DNA from: Mesocentrotus franciscanus
Lineage: Eukaryota > Echinodermata > Echinoidea > Camarodonta > Strongylocentrotidae
Length of the DNA stretch: 64,000 nt
Direction: 5' to 3'
Assembly: GCA_037976565.1 (NCBI GenBank)
Contig: CP137679.1
Span: 30,076,534-30,140,533 of the forward strand
Part shown: in pieces, positions 61,701 to 64,000 of the stretch
How the letters are laid out: each line of letters starts with the position of its first letter
Numbering within the stretch: the stretch's first letter is position 1
The notes under the pieces: model-generated
What the model was told of the DNA's origin: nothing
What the model saw: the letters and a program-made list of their open reading frames with translations, nothing else
Database searches by the model: none
Made by a program: the position numbers and the translations under genes

Positions 61701-62924
61701 TTGCTCAAAGCAGACAATATGACATACAGATTAATCCTATTCATTTGTAGTTTGTACTGAATGCTACAAATTATTCTGGTGTGTATAGAAACTGATAACA
61801 AAAAGTAAATAATATATTTGAAAATGAGATGTTTGAATGTCATAACAACATGTTGCAGGCTTGCAAAGAGAGATTTTCCCTTTTCTACTCCTTCCATTTC
61901 TTTTGTTGGCAGAAATTCGAGAAAAGGTATGTACCTTGCCAGAGACACAGTCTTGTTTACATGAAGAACATTAAAGTACACAATAGCATGCTTTCCACAA
62001 GTTTCCTAATCCTCGATTTGAATGTGATAAATCCAAGATAATTGGAACTAATTTAATTAGCTTTTTTTAATACGAGCTATGACAAATTTCTTATTATATT
62101 TATAATTATACTAGCTAGCTGGGCTGCTAGAGCAGAGACACGAGTGAAATAAGGAAATTCAGAACGACGTGTGGTCCCTTTTTTCCCTCCAATAAATTAC
62201 AAAAGGAAGTCTTACTAATTTATTTCTAGTCTTGTCTCTTGCCCAGGCATGTCGGATCGGGCTATTTATATCAATGCCAAATTGGTGACCTTCTAAACGA
62301 TTAAAGACAAGTTTAACCACAAATTAAGTGAAAGTAAAAAACTAGATTAGAGTTTTTAGAGTTAGACACTACAAAATATTAATAAAACAAAATAGATTCT
62401 AGATTGCAAATCAAGTTCCACTCACACATCTCAGTCTAACTTAATATGATACAAAAATTAAGGGTATCATTACTTAAGACAGGTTTTTAAACATAAAATG
62501 TCCATGGCATGGCCATGCATCATGTGCATGGGGGTGTTAATAATAATAACTTAAAATAGTGACAGTGTTACAAGTGTTACTGTTACTTGTTAGATGAAGT
62601 AGATTTCTAACTTTGTTAATAATATATCTAGATCTATGTTAGGTCTAATCTAATATAGATGGTACTACTAGCTCGAATAAGTTATAGATCTAACTTAGAT
62701 AGCTTCAATTAAATCTAAGTTACAAACAGTTGAGCAGCGCGTCGAGCCGTCGAATTTATTCATCGCACGTCGATTGACATTTACCTCAAATGACCTTTTC
62801 TTGTGTACAAAATCTACGCCATTGCTGCAATACAGTGCGGTCTCCACCGTTATGAAGCCATCTATTTCCTAAATAAACCCCATAAAATATCTTCACTCTT
62901 ACCCAAATCTGGCATATTATCCAT
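8566..62924 (-). CDS. RXR: Retinoid X receptor (RXR, NR2B family), complete nine-exon gene
   Basis: Ligand-regulated nuclear transcription factor; RXRs act as homodimers or as the common heterodimer partner of other nuclear receptors on AGGTCA repeats (family knowledge). Join, minus strand: 62903-62924, 44815-44946, 43672-43832, 41984-42098, 13887-14066, 13332-13483, 12552-12678, 9455-9679, 8566-8816; total 1365 nt, 454 aa. Every junction is GT-AG and keeps frame. Residues about 1-133 form a Ser/Pro/Met-rich A/B region; 135-200 the zinc-finger domain with P-box CEGCKG; about 201-224 the hinge; about 225-454 the ligand-binding domain ending in [12 protein letters not shown] with the AF-2 helix. 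Length is close to vertebrate RXRs (about 460 aa). An in-frame TGA lies 14 codons before the ATG (62967-62969), supporting this start. No frameshift or missing key residue seen. Paralogue subtype cannot be assigned; the exon 4 acceptor is the one uncertain boundary. Confidence 0.96.
8817..9454 (-). other. RXR intron 8
   Basis: 638 bp, donor GTAAGA, acceptor CCACAG. AT-rich; no repeat family recognised. Confidence 0.9.
9455..9679 (-). CDS. RXR: RXR coding exon 8 (LBD core)
   Basis: Encodes [34 protein letters not shown] and [17 protein letters not shown], almost identical to the family. The Arg of SHRS, which in known RXR structures binds the retinoid carboxylate, is present. One substitution relative to vertebrates is Ala for Ser in LLIA(S/A)F. 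The acceptor is TCTCTCTGCAG within a CT-rich tract, the donor GTAAGA. Length 225 = 2 + 222 + 1. Confidence 0.98.
9780..9961. mobile_element. Fold-back repeat related to 4391-4488
   Basis: In RXR intron 7. The left CAGTTAAACCTGTC end pairs with GACAGGTTTGACTATAT at right; GGAAAACAGAAAA and GGCCAC motifs recur inside. Confidence 0.5.
10134..12182. mobile_element. 2-kb DNA element with 28-bp inverted ends in RXR intron 7
   Basis: Left end TTACCGTAATTAACGGTGTA and the reverse complement of the right end TTACCGTAATTAACGTTGTA agree through ACCGC with two mismatches. Subterminal GTGCGGTTTATACA-like motifs occur inside both ends (10195-10211 and 12136-12163). No transposase domain seen; open frames inside (for example 10222-10437, 11310-11552) are unrecognised. 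No clean target duplication, so the superfamily is left open. Confidence 0.72.
12093..12118. repeat. Poly-T tract
   Basis: A run of about 26 T inside the right end of the 2-kb element. Confidence 0.9.
12552..12678 (-). CDS. RXR: RXR coding exon 7 (LBD helices 3-4 region)
   Basis: Encodes [20 protein letters not shown], then [20 protein letters not shown] and RAG. This is the nuclear-receptor signature region (helices 3 to 5) that forms the coactivator groove. The acceptor is ACGTAG, preceded by a weak pyrimidine tract; the donor is GTCAGT. Compared with vertebrate RXRs the linker before DPVTN is slightly shorter, and Thr replaces a hydrophobic residue in DDQV(I/T)LLRAG. Confidence 0.97.
12679..13331 (-). 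other. RXR intron 6
   Basis: 653 bp, donor GTAAGT, acceptor ACGTAG. Nothing else recognised. Confidence 0.9.
13332..13483 (-). CDS. RXR: RXR coding exon 6 (C-terminal extension, hinge, start of LBD)
   Basis: Encodes [20 protein letters not shown] and, after a Ser/Thr/Asn-rich hinge, [16 protein letters not shown], which matches the conserved first LBD helix region of RXRs (DMPVERILEAELAVEP in vertebrates, from memory). The acceptor is TTTTACTTCAG, the donor GTAAGT. Length 152 = 2 + 150, so exon 7 begins on a full codon. Confidence 0.97.
13484..13886 (-). other. RXR intron 5
   Basis: 403 bp, donor GTAGGA, acceptor TTCAG. About a third is a MITE copy of the CCTGTTTCATAAA family (13578-13721). 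Confidence 0.9.
13578..13721. mobile_element. CCTGTTTCATAAA MITE, copy 2
   Basis: In RXR intron 5. Left end CCTGTTTCATAAAAATTG; the right end is eroded (AAAAAGGGCCC). The interior GATTGGCTGAGAGCAAATTT matches the family. Confidence 0.72.
13887..14066 (-). CDS. RXR: RXR coding exon 5 (DNA-binding domain core)
   Basis: Encodes residues 144-204: [16 protein letters not shown], then [14 protein letters not shown] and the second zinc finger through [13 protein letters not shown]. It carries six of the eight zinc-binding cysteines, the P-box CEGCKG that reads AGGTCA half-sites, and the dimerising D-box region (CRDDRNC). After [10 protein letters not shown] the frame runs into intron at donor GTAGGA; splicing to exon 6 completes the Ala codon of [10 protein letters not shown], a signature of RXRs. 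The acceptor is GGATCTACAG, after a 27.9-kb intron. Confidence 0.98.
15124..15411. mobile_element. CWG-flanked MITE (PIF/Harbinger-like), copy 1
   Basis: 288 bp, target duplication CTG (15121-15123, 15412-15414). About 75-bp inverted ends starting GGGGGTGTTTCACAAAGAC. A 3-bp CWG duplication is a known property of PIF/Harbinger elements. Confidence 0.78.
16121..16160. repeat. Interstitial telomere-like TTAGGG units
   Basis: GGGTTAGGGTTAGGGTT followed by diverged copies; a shorter cluster lies near 45088-45132. Confidence 0.6.
16275..16425 (-). mobile_element. SINE 3' part, minus strand
   Basis: Reverse complement carries GCTAAAGCCAGGGTAAT and AGGCGCTATATAAGCAAAT, the 3' portion of the tRNA-SINE family seen at 36571 and 57102. 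Confidence 0.6.
16405..16860. repeat. Degenerate tandem array, six units of about 70-105 bp
   Basis: Units start with AAACAGCGCACATTTCCG-like sequence at about 16411, 16481, 16576, 16680, 16768 and 16842 and contain GTCCACATACTGTTCACA. Confidence 0.8.
17473..17763. mobile_element. CWG-flanked MITE, copy 2
   Basis: 291 bp, CTG at 17470-17472 and 17764-17766. The arms match copy 1 through GGCCGTTCATGCCA. Confidence 0.78.
17998..18369 (-). mobile_element. TTAA-flanked MITE, family A, copy 2
   Basis: Inverted relative to copies 1 and 3. TTAA at 17994-17997 and 18370-18373. Includes the shared segment about AAAGATTTTT and the TGACTGACC region, read in reverse. Confidence 0.82.
18897..19438 (+). 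mobile_element. Non-autonomous piggyBac-like element
   Basis: 542 bp flanked by TTAA (18893-18896, 19439-19442). Inverted ends CTCTTTGCCCGCTACG and CGTGGCGGGCAAAGAG. CTTTGCC-type ends plus TTAA are characteristic of piggyBac elements. Inserted inside the 18612-19575 fold-back element. Confidence 0.82.
19151..19393 (+). pseudogene. Possible 5' remnant of piggyBac transposase
   Basis: 80-codon frame beginning [20 protein letters not shown], followed by an acidic/Ser-Asp stretch, inside the TTAA-flanked element. The layout is reminiscent of the short basic-then-acidic N-terminus of piggyBac transposases, but none of the catalytic domain is present, so it is at best an internally deleted remnant. 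Identity is inferred mainly from the element's ends. Confidence 0.35.
20533..20541 (+). promoter_or_regulatory. Extended nuclear-receptor half-site TCAAGGTCA
   Basis: Exact match to the monomer site used by SF-1/FTZ-F1, ERR and related receptors. It lies inside a GC-richer, apparently non-repetitive block of intron 4 (about 20480-20700). A 9-mer occurs by chance in a window this size with appreciable probability, so the context is what makes it worth listing. Confidence 0.3.
22180..22730. repeat. Diverged direct repeats
   Basis: CAATATGTCAtggGGTAATTC-type segments recur at 22192 and 22516, and TTAATGCCCTTnnnGCTCT at about 22279, 22460 and 22690. Confidence 0.55.
23429..23760. repeat. GA-rich microsatellite tract
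   Basis: Purine-only run ending in about 25 GA units (23677-23728). The open frames across it are low-complexity artefacts. Confidence 0.88.
25864..25997. mobile_element. Long fold-back hairpin
   Basis: The left arm with AAACTATCACTTCCGAGGCG pairs with the right arm CGCCGAGGAAGTGATAGTTT; inner arms GCTATCTTTC and GAAAGATAGC also pair. May be one end of a larger composite reaching 26400. Confidence 0.65.
26019..26399. mobile_element. Element with TATATTCCACAT inverted ends
   Basis: TATATTCCACAT at 26019-26030 and ATGTGGAATATA at 26388-26399; inside is a perfect 20-bp palindrome GTAGATAGTCGACTATCTAC at 26231-26250. Confidence 0.55.
26690..27185. repeat. Degenerate tandem array, four units of about 140 bp
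   Basis: The marker AGATCTGCC recurs at about 26708 (GGATCTGC), 26852, 26985 and 27125, each followed by a TTGTGCATACA-like stretch and TTCTCAAACCAAATAAGC-like sequence. Confidence 0.78.
28400..29680. repeat. Diverged long-period repeats (GGTGCTAAT family)
   Basis: AAAGGTGCTAATTACATTCTG and variants appear at about 29010, 29200, 29297, 29450 and 29620; CCTTGAGCCTGGACTAAG recurs about 300 bp later as CCTTGAGCCTAGCCTAA. Confidence 0.55.
29774..29887. mobile_element. Small MITE with 13-bp perfect inverted ends
   Basis: ATGTTTAGCGTCC at 29774-29786 and GGACGCTAAACAT at 29875-29887; 114 bp, AT-rich interior. Confidence 0.6.
30544..31017. mobile_element. Fold-back element rich in TTAACCCCGTACTA motifs
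   Basis: Ends CTTTTCACACTTG and CAGTGTGAAAAG are inverted; the motif TTAACCCCGTACT and variants recurs at least eight times in both orientations. Flanked on both sides by a diverged direct repeat of host sequence. Confidence 0.68.
31835..31846. promoter_or_regulatory. Perfect inverted AGGTCA repeat (IR0, TREpal-type nuclear receptor element)
   Basis: AGGTCATGACCT is an exact palindrome of two consensus half-sites without spacer. The same 12-mer is the classical palindromic thyroid/retinoid response element bound by RXR-containing dimers (established knowledge). It sits in intron 4 of the RXR gene, 109 bp from the start of the hAT-like element at 31955 and outside it. A specific 12-mer is expected about 0.004 times in 64 kb. 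Function is untested. Confidence 0.5.
31955..32533. mobile_element. hAT-like non-autonomous element with 8-bp target duplication
   Basis: 579 bp flanked by GTAAATAG (31947-31954, 32534-32541). Ends TAGGGCTGTGC and GCAGCCCTA. An 8-bp duplication with an AGGGCTG-type end is typical of hAT transposons. Internal arms contain GAGTACTCGAGTA-like palindromes. Confidence 0.85.
32033..32120. repeat. (GAATTTTTTT)n microsatellite and poly-T inside the hAT-like element
   Basis: Five to six near-identical 10-11 bp units followed by a T run. It generates spurious Lys/Asn-rich open frames on the minus strand. Confidence 0.9.
32636..32777. mobile_element. CCTGTTTCATAAA MITE, divergent copy 3
   Basis: GGGCCCCGTTGCATAAAAC at left pairs with GTTTTATGCAACAGGG near the right end; inner arms with ACCATGGTAG also pair. 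More divergent than the other copies, perhaps a subfamily. Confidence 0.68.
34209..34235. repeat. Perfect 11-bp stem hairpin
   Basis: AAATTTACCGG, loop GAGCA, CCGGTAAATTT. Not followed by a T run as in bacterial terminators and not relevant as such in this genome. Confidence 0.7.
35160..35470. mobile_element. CWG-flanked MITE, copy 3
   Basis: 311 bp, CAG at 35157-35159 and 35471-35473. Same termini (GGGGGTGTTTCACAAAG) but a diverged subterminal region and interior, so a subfamily. Confidence 0.75.
36571..36815 (+). mobile_element. tRNA-derived SINE with 8-bp target duplication
   Basis: Flanked by TTATACAA (36563-36570, 36816-36823). The tRNA-like head is slightly truncated but keeps a B-box-like GTTCGAGTCCC; the body includes ATGGGTACCCAGTAGGA, the tail ends in ATT repeats. 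The same locus without the SINE exists as a paralogous repeat near 27690-27890. Confidence 0.8.
37750..38092. repeat. GA-rich tandem duplication, two units of about 165-175 bp
   Basis: GGGATGAGGGAGAGAGAGAG starts both units (37750 and 37925); both contain ATGCAGGCTCATGGAGACAG. The units are nearly identical, so the duplication is recent. Confidence 0.85.
38840..39340. repeat. Degenerate tandem array, five units of about 110 bp
   Basis: GTTTGTATTTGCAGACTATG-like starts at about 38844, 38955, 39065 (diverged), 39168 and 39279, with GCATGAAAATGAAGCA in mid-unit. Confidence 0.78.
39861..40142. repeat. CT-rich tract
   Basis: Pyrimidine-rich with CTCTCC repeats, followed by three CCAG units at 40154-40169. 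Confidence 0.82.
41909..41948. repeat. (CA)n microsatellite
   Basis: CA repeats with two CG interruptions, about 35 bp downstream of the RXR exon 4 donor. Confidence 0.85.
41984..42098 (-). CDS. RXR: RXR coding exon 4 (end of A/B region and first zinc-finger cysteines)
   Basis: Encodes the end of the A/B region, then [15 protein letters not shown], which supplies the first two zinc-ligating cysteines; the donor GTAAAG splits the Gly codon of the conserved ASGKHYG junction. The exon/intron break after GDR(A/S)S is the known position in RXR genes. Two acceptors fit: GTGCAG before 42098 (115 nt) and CTTCTCACAG before 42071 (88 nt). Both are phase 0 and differ by nine residues, GHLHNPFSQ. The downstream acceptor (42071) has the better pyrimidine tract; the longer form is given here because it reads without interruption from exon 3. 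Confidence 0.9.
42228..42365 (+). mobile_element. 5'-truncated SINE copy in RXR intron 3
   Basis: CTGGTAGGAATACTCCCTAA and GGAGTGGAG match the mid-body of the 57102 SINE, followed by GTGAAGCGCTTC and an ATT-rich tail. Confidence 0.65.
43399..43547. mobile_element. CCTGTTTCATAAA MITE, copy 4
   Basis: In RXR intron 3. Interior TTTTGATTGGCTGTGAGCAA matches copy 2; right end TTGTATGAAACAGGGCC. Confidence 0.72.
43672..43832 (-). CDS. RXR: RXR coding exon 3 (A/B region)
   Basis: Encodes residues 52-105, including [20 protein letters not shown] and SPLNINVQ. The SMEDIKP segment resembles the SSEDIKPP motif that lies before the zinc fingers in vertebrate RXRs (from memory). The acceptor is TCTGTTCATTTCAG, the donor GTGAGA. 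It starts with two bases completing CGT (Arg) from exon 2 and ends on a full codon (CAG), so exon 4 must begin in phase 0, which both candidate acceptors do. Confidence 0.94.
43833..44814 (-). other. RXR intron 2
   Basis: 982 bp, donor GTAAGT, acceptor TTTCAG. Includes an ATT-repeat tract at 44087-44118 followed by sequence that may be an old retroposon tail; no family assigned. Confidence 0.88.
44815..44946 (-). CDS. RXR: RXR coding exon 2 (A/B region)
   Basis: Encodes residues 8-52, rich in Met, Ser, Pro and Gly (for example [18 protein letters not shown]), typical of the disordered ligand-independent activation region of RXRs. The acceptor has a strong pyrimidine tract (CTTCTCTTCCTTATAG) and the donor is GTAAGT. 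Length 132 = 2 + 129 + 1, consistent with both neighbours. No domain can be recognised within it, so identity comes from continuity with the downstream receptor exons. Confidence 0.92.
45447..45472. repeat. (ATA)n microsatellite
   Basis: Eight ATA units within intron 1. Confidence 0.8.
46089..46121. repeat. 11-bp tandem repeat, three units
   Basis: GGTCTAACCAT three times, the last ending AAG. Confidence 0.85.
48979..49174. repeat. (GA)n tract
   Basis: Purine-rich, interrupted (GA)n with AAAAAAAACACC interruption. Confidence 0.88.
49700..49728. repeat. (CT)n microsatellite
   Basis: About 14 CT units. Confidence 0.85.
49766..50118 (-). mobile_element. TTAA MITE family B, truncated copy
   Basis: Matches the right two-thirds of the 55411-55941 element in inverted orientation, including the CGTACGACCATTCGG segment; one TTAA end is intact (49762-49765) and the other is missing. 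After the match ends, GTTGTTAACTGTA also occurs just outside the full copy, suggesting an older shared context. Confidence 0.72.
53404..53564. mobile_element. TA-flanked MITE, 161 bp
   Basis: GGGACTTTTAGATTT at left, AAATCTAAAAGTCCC at right, flanked by TA (53402-53403, 53565-53566), suggesting Tc1/mariner-type mobilisation. Inner arms around CTGCCACG/CGTGGCAG extend the hairpin. Confidence 0.75.
55037..55406 (+). mobile_element. TTAA-flanked MITE, family A, copy 3
   Basis: TTAA at 55033-55036 and 55407-55410. The right TTAA is shared with the next element (55411-55941), so two elements sit end to end on one target motif. Confidence 0.82.
55411..55941 (+). mobile_element. TTAA-flanked MITE, family B, full copy
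   Basis: 531 bp, TTAA at 55407-55410 and 55942-55945. Ends AGGTACTATGTCCC and GGGACATAGTATTT form imperfect inverted repeats. The open frame inside (55514-55753) has no recognisable domain and is probably fortuitous. Confidence 0.75.
57102..57529 (+). mobile_element. tRNA-derived SINE, near full length
   Basis: Flanked by TTAAAGGT (57094-57101, 57530-57537). The tRNA-like head runs from about 57105 to 57192: box-A-like GTGGACGAGTGG and box-B-like GGTTCAAGTCCC, the latter in a 14-bp tandem duplication (57149-57176). Body includes ATGGGTACCCGGTAGGA and GTAAAGCGCTTTGAGA; tail is ATT repeats. The 57425-57509 segment recurs at 58798-58881. Confidence 0.8.
58706..58735. repeat. (TA)n microsatellite
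   Basis: About 15 TA units. Confidence 0.88.
58798..58881 (+). repeat. Second copy of the 57425-57509 segment
   Basis: About 95% identical by eye over 84 bp (GGGAAGGTTT to CACACCTCAA). Probably a 3' fragment of the same SINE or a duplication of its host sequence. Confidence 0.75.
60940..61175 (+). promoter_or_regulatory. Promoter-like block with CCAAT boxes and an AAGATGGC motif
   Basis: CCCAATGGCCAATCAGAGCACGTG has two CCAAT cores next to an E-box; 120 bp on, CCAAGATGGCTGAC resembles the YY1-type initiator of housekeeping promoters, and a GTAAGT donor-like site follows at about 61165. No downstream exon could be identified, so this may be chance or a divergent non-coding start. Confidence 0.25.
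61480..61592 (+). mobile_element. SINE-like 3' end with ATT tail
   Basis: TTAAGCGCATAGATGATTGT and TGCGCTTTATAAATC followed by five ATT units resemble the family's 3' terminus; the head is absent. Confidence 0.5.
62903..62924 (-). CDS. RXR: RXR coding exon 1 (start codon)
   Basis: Codes for MDNMPDL plus the first base of a split Asp codon. The donor is GTAAGA directly after TTTGG. The exon leaves one base, and exon 2 begins with the two bases AC, giving GAC, so the phase matches exactly. The ATG context is AAAGATGG with A at -3 (four bases upstream read AAAG), a reasonable initiation context, and an in-frame TGA lies 14 codons upstream. Such a short coding part separated by an 18-kb intron is easy for gene finders to miss; the assignment rests on phase, splice signal and the RXR-like short N-terminus rather than on a conserved domain. 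Confidence 0.82.
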
Positions 62925-64000
62925 CTTTAGGACACCTTGTGTATCTTCTGTATGATATCTTCCACTTCAGAAGCAAATGGTTGAGAGTTCAAGGTAGAAA
63001 AATGCAAAACATCGGCTGTCTTCGAACCCTTTTTCGAGGTCAGTCAACGTATTCTCATATATCCACGCAATTTCCCCGCCGTTCGATCGCGGCACTTACA
63101 CTACACACACACATGTACAATGTCGCCGTCGCGTCGGGTTAGTACTGCCTCGCTCGTAGGCTGGGTGTATAGGCGATTGTTTGCAGTCTCGTATTGTACG
63201 CGCACATTGCATTCAATACACACAGACTTTTCTATGGGCCACGAAAGGCAAATGCACTAAATGGCTTCCCAGATTGCATTGCGAAATGTAGGGCTGTGAT
63301 GAGGTCATTGCCTGACTGGCCAATCGCATCACTGTGAAGAGCGGGTCGTTGCAGGTTGATTTTTGTGACATATTCATTATGATACAAAATATATTATGAC
63401 TATTCTCTTTTCTTTCAATTGGTAAGAATCTATGACGAAATAAAAAGGATTTTTAAAGACATTTGTATACATTTTATGAGAATTAAGTTCGATAAATAAT
63501 GATAAAACCATCAACTTTCATGCCATATCATGTCATTGATAGCCCATCTGTAAACTCATTCAAATCCAACCTGGAAAAAGCATGGAGAGCTCAATATGAC
63601 ATGTTCAACCCAAATGAAATGTTTCCGTGCTATTGTCCGAGTGCTCCGACATAGGCGCAATCCCCAGTAGGCCAGCACGCATATAATCCTGCTGCAGAGG
63701 GGCATATAAGTAATTATACTTGAAGCCCAACATCAAGGTAAATCAAGGTAAAACCTTCAATGCAAACTTGTGACCTGTCATCTGAAATTTTTTGAAGGAA
63801 ATCATTTTAAAAAGTCGCGTAAGATTTGGGGTTTTAGGAAAATAATTAATTTATGGCTCTTTTTCACTTATATTTTAAGTGAATACAAACATCTGCCATA
63901 GTCTGAGATATTGGAAAGAAAGGACGGGGAAAGAAAGAAAGAATACAAAGAAAGATACCTACCAGCGTTTGGACCACACCTATATGACAATGTATCGGGG
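62925..64000 (-). other. RXR 5' UTR and upstream flank
   Basis: Contains the in-frame upstream stop (62967-62969) and the candidate promoter. From about 63250 to 64000 I recognise neither genes nor repeats apart from a GAAA-rich stretch near 63914-63950. Confidence 0.6.
63040..63200 (-). promoter_or_regulatory. Candidate RXR promoter, CpG-richer block with TATA-like box
   Basis: Just upstream of the first coding exon is a short CpG-richer block (several CG dinucleotides near 63078-63136 and 63165-63205) in an otherwise AT-rich flank. On the minus strand a TATA-like GGATATATGA lies at 63055-63064, which would place transcription start near 63030 and give a 5' UTR of about 105 nt with no intron needed. 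This is inference from composition and spacing only. Confidence 0.35.

Larger units (their letters stand above)
44947..62902 (-). other. RXR intron 1, 18 kb
   Basis: Long first intron. Contains TTAA-flanked MITEs near 49.8 and 55.0-55.9 kb, a TA-flanked MITE at 53.4 kb, SINE copies at 57.1 and 61.5 kb, GA/CT microsatellites and many TACATGTA-type motifs. Degenerate internal repeats are visible at 47.7-48.1, 50.8-51.2 and 53.6-56.0 kb. No host exon could be supported. Confidence 0.8.

Overview
The window is AT-rich metazoan genomic DNA dominated by one gene, a complete retinoid X receptor (RXR, NR2B family) on the minus strand. I assembled it by hand from nine coding exons between 62924 (ATG) and 8566 (stop). 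All eight introns are GT-AG, every exon junction keeps frame, and the joined CDS is 1365 nt (454 aa; 445 aa if the alternative exon 4 acceptor is used). The protein has a variable A/B region, a canonical two-zinc-finger DNA-binding domain with P-box CEGCKG, a hinge, and a full ligand-binding domain ending in an AF-2 helix (FLMEML). The sequence is close to vertebrate and invertebrate RXRs. Compact RXR exons in long, TE-rich introns, abundant tRNA-derived SINE-like copies, fold-back MITEs, (GA)n tracts and TACATGTA-type palindromes suggest a marine invertebrate, most likely a deuterostome such as an echinoderm. That assignment is inference.

Layout, left to right. 1-8565: 3' flank or 3' UTR of RXR, no recognisable gene, several MITEs. 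8566-14066: five clustered exons for the DNA-binding domain (second part), hinge and ligand-binding domain; intron 7 holds a ~2 kb element with 28-bp inverted ends. 14067-41983: intron 4, 27.9 kb, with no credible host exon but many mobile elements (piggyBac-like nested in a fold-back element, a hAT-like element with a perfect 8-bp target duplication, CWG-flanked MITEs, SINEs) and degenerate tandem arrays. 41984-44946: three exons for the A/B region and first zinc finger. 44947-62902: intron 1, 18 kb. 62903-62924: first coding exon, only 22 coding nt. 62925-64000: 5' UTR and likely promoter, CpG-richer near 63040-63200.

I found no second convincing protein-coding gene, tRNA gene, rRNA, CRISPR array or operon. 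Most open frames over 60 codons are low-complexity (GA/CT tracts), repeat-derived or chance. The most interesting signals are: a perfect palindromic nuclear-receptor response element (AGGTCATGACCT) inside the receptor's own intron 4; two in-frame acceptors 27 nt apart at exon 4 that would toggle nine A/B-domain residues; a SINE insertion whose empty site is preserved in a paralogous repeat 9 kb away; and a layered set of DNA-transposon families with readable target-site duplications. I did not find evidence of a wholly new biological system.
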